The notes under the pieces were generated by a model. It did not search any database. It was given only the letters and a program-made list of their open reading frames with translations, and was not told the origin of the DNA. Below are positions 5,613 to 7,916 of a DNA stretch of 7,916 nucleotides, one piece after another (within the stretch, counting starts at the first letter, position 1; every line of letters begins with the position of its first letter). The stretch is taken from contig JAUWJJ010000043.1 of assembly GCA_030607765.1 (NCBI GenBank), forward strand, positions 1 through 7,916. The letters are read 5' to 3'. The position numbers and the translations under genes are program-made. Origin of the DNA: Candidatus Aerophobota bacterium. Its GTDB lineage: Bacteria > Aerophobota > Aerophobia > Aerophobales > B3-G15.

Positions 5613-6605
5613 TTAGCTATCCCCCTGGAAAGACAAATTTAGCCTTTGTTTTTTCTCTGCGCTCTCATAGCAAGCTTCAACAAGTTCAACAGATTTATAT
5701 CCATCCCGGGCTGAAACAACAGGTTTTTTCCCCCCTAAGATAGCATCAACGAACAGACGGTCTTCTTCAACATATCCCCACTTAACTAATTCAGGATATT
5801 GAGAATAATCCCTGGTTATTATTTCTCCTTTTAACCCCGGAGAGAAAGTCACTCTTTCCATCTCCTCGGTAACTATAGCTGAATGCTCACCAAAAAGTTC
5901 TATTCGCTCAAAGGGAAAAATCCAACTTGCGTGAGCTGAGGAAAGAAATGTAGCTATCCTACCAGAGGTAAAAGTTAAAAGCAGGGCAAAATCGTCTATT
6001 TCCTCATACACACTTTTCTGGCCAATGCATTCCACCATCTTCACATCCCCTAAAAGCCATCTTATCATATCTAACAAATGAATGGTTGATTCATACAAAA
6101 ATCCACCAGTAATATTGGGATTGGAAACCCAGGGTGGATTTTTCAACTCCCCTCGATTCATCTTAACATGAGCTGAGTAAGGGGTAAATTTTCCATTCTG
6201 AATAAGACTCCTGGCAAACTTATATACCGGAGCAAATCGGCGATTATGTCCTATCTGATATACAATGTTTTTAGATTCGAGCAATTTTAAAATCCTTTTG
6301 GCATCCTGAAGGCTGGTAGTCATAGGTTTTTCGCAAAATATATGAATATTTTCCTTTAAAATTTGTAAGGTAAGATCTTTATGGGTAGTATTGGGAGTGG
6401 TAATATAGATAGCATCTACGCCTTGGCTAATGAGGTCTTTTAAGGAAGCAAAGGCTTTAATTTTGAACTCTGCCGCTAAACTCTCCCTGGGTTCTTCTTT
6501 AACATCCACTATCCCTTTTAGGGTAACTCGCTCATCCTGAGTTAATATTTGAGCATGAACTTTCCCCATATGCCCTGCTCCTACTATCCCAACTTTAAGT
6601 TCCAT
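5613..6605 (-). CDS. Gfo/Idh/MocA-family NAD(P)-dependent oxidoreductase
   Basis: A 330-residue dehydrogenase of the glucose-fructose oxidoreductase/inositol dehydrogenase family, oxidising a sugar, cyclitol or derivative with NAD(P). The Rossmann domain (about 1-120) carries GAGHMG (9-14) and the family CEKP motif with E92-K93-P94. The C-terminal domain contains GHNRRFAP (119-126) and the active-site segment GGFLYESTIHLLD (167-179), with probable catalytic H176; many relatives have aspartate where E172 stands. The start at 6605 is preceded by TAGGAGATG. It lies 17 bp behind the iolI-like gene and 1 bp before the HAD gene, so the three form one operon. Pairing with an IolI-like isomerase suggests a keto-inositol or keto-sugar route, though the substrate is not fixed by sequence. 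Confidence 0.93.
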   Translation of the reverse strand: MELKVGIVGAGHMGKVHAQILTQDERVTLKGIVDVKEEPRESLAAEFKIKAFASLKDLISQGVDAIYITTPNTTHKDLTLQILKENIHIFCEKPMTTSLQDAKRILKLLESKNIVYQIGHNRRFAPVYKFARSLIQNGKFTPYSAHVKMNRGELKNPPWVSNPNITGGFLYESTIHLLDMIRWLLGDVKMVECIGQKSVYEEIDDFALLLTFTSGRIATFLSSAHASWIFPFERIELFGEHSAIVTEEMERVTFSPGLKGEIITRDYSQYPELVKWGYVEEDRLFVDAILGGKKPVVSARDGYKSVELVEACYESAEKKQRLNLSFQGDS

Positions 6606-6622
6606 CTTTACATCTCCTATTG

Positions 6623-7453
6623 TTAAAAAAATATATCTTTGAGCACATCTTCTGTCTTTTTTTTACTTTGGTAAGCTATCTTTCTTGCTTCCCATTTCCA
6701 GTATTCAGGCCTGAAAAGCTCAATAGAAACTGCACGATTGTATCCAATGGACTTCAAGGCCCTGGCTATATCCCTTAAAGGTATTACTCCTTGCCCTGGC
6801 AAGAGACGATGTTCATCCTTAAGTTCCTCTATGGGTAGATTTTCACAGTCATTAATGTGAAAAATAAAGATTTTATCGGGAGGTATATTTTCTATTGATT
6901 GAATGGAAGAACCCCCGGTATAAAAGTGAAAGGCATCGATAACCAGGCCTATATTTTTTAGATCAGCCCCCTTTATTATTTGCCATGCATCATCTAAGGT
7001 CCTCACCGAACAACTCCCCGTCCCAATAAATTCAAAAGCCAATCCTACATTGTATTTCTGGGCAATTTTGGATAGTTCCTTAAGAGTTCCTATTGATTCT
7101 TGTTTAACCTCCTTTTTGGATACGCCTGAGGGCTTTGGGCCTGGTACAACTACGATATAATTACACTTTATTTTATTGGCCACTTCACACAGGTATATAA
7201 GTTCTTCTTTTATATAGTTTAAGTCCTCCTTATTTCTAAATGTTATATTTTCTATGGAATTAATCGCGTAAGATTTTATGTTATTTTTAATCAATGAACT
7301 TTTAAGTTCACCTATATTTTTCAATTTTAAATAATCATATAGTTTAGCCTTCCAGATCTCGATAAAATCGTATCTCAATTCTCGGCTAATTTCAATATCG
7401 GCAAGCAAATCCGCATTTTTCATAGTGGTGGCGCCATTTAGTCCGATAAGCAT
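6623..7453 (-). CDS. iolI: IolI-like 2-keto-myo-inositol (inosose) isomerase, TIM barrel
   Basis: A 276-residue xylose-isomerase-like barrel. From memory of the family it aligns well along its length with Bacillus subtilis IolI: NGATTMKNADL at the N-terminus, EFIGTGSC, GLVIDAFHF, IFIFHINDCENLPI, LLPGQGVIPL and VSIELFRPEYW. The metal ligands known for IolI (E142, D174, H200, E246) correspond to E141, D173, H199 and E245 here. IolI converts 2-keto-myo-inositol to 1-keto-D-chiro-inositol; this protein may do that or act on a related keto-sugar. The start has AAAAAAGGAG about 6 bases upstream. It heads the operon with the Gfo/Idh and HAD genes. IolB, IolC and IolD are absent from the window, so a complete inositol pathway cannot be claimed. 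Confidence 0.85.
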   Translation of the reverse strand: MLIGLNGATTMKNADLLADIEISRELRYDFIEIWKAKLYDYLKLKNIGELKSSLIKNNIKSYAINSIENITFRNKEDLNYIKEELIYLCEVANKIKCNYIVVVPGPKPSGVSKKEVKQESIGTLKELSKIAQKYNVGLAFEFIGTGSCSVRTLDDAWQIIKGADLKNIGLVIDAFHFYTGGSSIQSIENIPPDKIFIFHINDCENLPIEELKDEHRLLPGQGVIPLRDIARALKSIGYNRAVSIELFRPEYWKWEARKIAYQSKKKTEDVLKDIFF

Positions 7454-7582
7454 AGCTTTCTCCTTTTTTCTTATACTATTTTATTAATAATTCATCTGCT
7501 ACATCCCAAACAAAACTGCAGATTCATCTAAACCCTTATTCGACATTTCCCTTTAAGCAGTTTGGTAACTTTACTTTAGAAC
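7454..7582. other. Probable deletion or insertion scar between binding-protein fragment and iolI
   Basis: Non-coding stretch after the broken binding-protein gene. Apart from the iolI ribosome binding site it holds a direct repeat ATTCATCT (7490-7497 and 7522-7529) and inverted arms ATCTGC/GCAGAT (7494-7499 and 7518-7523). In related sugar operons the rest of the binding protein and two permeases often occupy this position. No sequence recognisable as any of these remains. Confidence 0.35.
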
Positions 7583-7759
7583 TTAAACTCCTCGCTGTTT
7601 TAAAAAAACAAGTCGAAGTGGACTACCACCATTAGGTGCCCATGCTTTGATGGTCACAGTTTTAATCTCCTCAGAATACAGTGTCCCCAGACCAATAACA
7701 AAAATACCCACCAGACATCCAAGTATTAAACTTACCAGCTTAATCCATCTTTTGCCCAT
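7583..7759 (-). pseudogene. Truncated extracellular sugar-binding protein of an ABC importer (N-terminus only)
   Basis: A 58-codon frame with an excellent start: GGAGG lies about 9 bases before the ATG at 7759. The peptide begins MGKRWIK, has a hydrophobic signal segment at 8-27 and a likely cleavage site near LYS-EE, then the first mature strand TVTIKAWAPNGGSPLR (34-49). That strand is typical of ABC sugar-binding proteins, which are 400 residues or more. After residue 49 the frame reads LVFLKQRGV and stops at 7583. Shifting frame at the run of seven T bases does not restore a binding-protein sequence, so this is a deletion or insertion junction rather than a simple frameshift. An in-frame ATG at 7831 lacks a ribosome binding site. 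A genuine small exported peptide is less likely. Confidence 0.65.
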
Positions 7760-7793
7760 TTTATCATACCTCCTCAATCCAAAAAATAGACCT

Positions 7794-7853
7794 ATTCCCC
7801 GAGGGAATTTTTCAAGAAAAATGACAGTCATTCAACTATTTTTCTTTGAAAAT
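7794..7853. promoter_or_regulatory. Palindrome cluster upstream of the binding-protein start
   Basis: Three overlapping symmetries lie 35-95 bp before the ATG at 7759: ATTCCC-CGA-GGGAAT (7794-7808, perfect arms), AATGACAGTCATT (7820-7832, perfect 13-bp palindrome), and two 16-base arms (7807-7822 and 7838-7853) matching as inverted repeats at 14 of 16 positions. This is where a promoter and operator for the upstream operon would be expected. None matches the palindrome before the LacI-type gene. No confident -35/-10 pair was found, so the regulatory role is inferred only from position. Confidence 0.35.
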
Positions 7854-7870
7854 CCTTCTTTTATTTTCGC

Positions 7871-7916
7871 AATAGTTTAGCTTTTCTAAAATTCTTGTTT
7901 TCTCTGGCAATTGTAG
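7871..7916 (+). repeat. MITE-like interspersed repeat, copy 3 (right part cut by window end)
   Basis: The left terminal repeat AATAGTTTAGCTTTTCTAAA matches copy 2 at 18 of 20 positions, and the following sequence runs into GGCAATTGTAG, the beginning of the outer hairpin arm, where the window ends. Orientation is the same as copies 1 and 2. It lies about 110 bp upstream of the binding-protein start, much as copy 2 lies just upstream of the ABC ATPase. Confidence 0.8.

Noticed and set aside
7599..7605. Simple homopolymer frameshift as the cause of the binding-protein truncation
   Set aside because: Reading on in either alternative frame after the run of seven T bases (minus strand) gives no binding-protein-like sequence and soon stops.
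7647..7880. Plus-strand frame of 77 codons opposite the binding-protein fragment
   Set aside because: No ribosome binding site or family signal; antisense to a signal peptide, which commonly leaves open frames.
1..7916. CRISPR array, tRNA, rRNA or riboswitch
   Set aside because: No regularly spaced direct repeats, no tRNA cloverleaf or rRNA segments, and no riboswitch class recognised; repeats here are dispersed MITE copies.

Overview
The window is AT-rich bacterial DNA in which every recognisable gene lies on the minus strand, so transcription runs from high to low coordinates. The genes form a carbohydrate or cyclitol utilisation locus: a LacI-type repressor, an orphan MalK-like ABC ATPase, two xylose-isomerase-like TIM-barrel enzymes (one closely resembling IolI), a Gfo/Idh/MocA dehydrogenase and a HAD hydrolase. 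The gene families, strong Shine-Dalgarno sites and abundant small interspersed repeats fit an uncultured anaerobic, fermentative bacterium (Firmicutes-like or a candidate phylum such as Atribacterota). That placement is inference; no marker gene is present.

In transcription order: repeat copy 3 (7871-7916, cut by the window end); a truncated sugar-binding-protein gene (7759-7583); a tight operon of iolI-like isomerase (7453-6623), Gfo/Idh/MocA oxidoreductase (6605-5613) and HAD hydrolase (5611-4892); an unrecognised protein with a zinc-ribbon-like motif and a questionable start (4792-4109, or from 4834); about 230 bp without a clear gene; repeat copy 2 (3878-3730); the ABC ATPase (3683-2595, GTG start); a second TIM-barrel isomerase/epimerase (2471-1569); the first 33 codons of what looks like a PfkB-family sugar kinase (1588-1487), broken off; a roughly 200-bp block full of inverted repeats; a promoter with an overlapping palindromic operator (1289-1231); the LacI-type repressor (1206-184, TTG start); and repeat copy 1 (128-1).

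Together the intact genes could import a sugar or inositol-like compound and oxidise, isomerise and dephosphorylate it, with the LacI protein repressing at least its own gene. The locus appears to be decaying: the binding protein and kinase are both cut near the N-terminus, and no permease genes are present beside the ATPase. Three same-orientation copies of a 149-bp MITE-like element lie at the left end, the middle and the right end. Both ends of the window fall inside this repeat, which suggests an assembly break, and also means that repeat-driven rearrangement or misassembly could explain the truncations.

No novel defence or mobile system is evident. The most noteworthy items are the MITE family with nested hairpins, the false N-terminal extension it gives the ATPase, the two truncated genes, the LacI operator, and the unrecognised protein with a missing or non-standard start codon.
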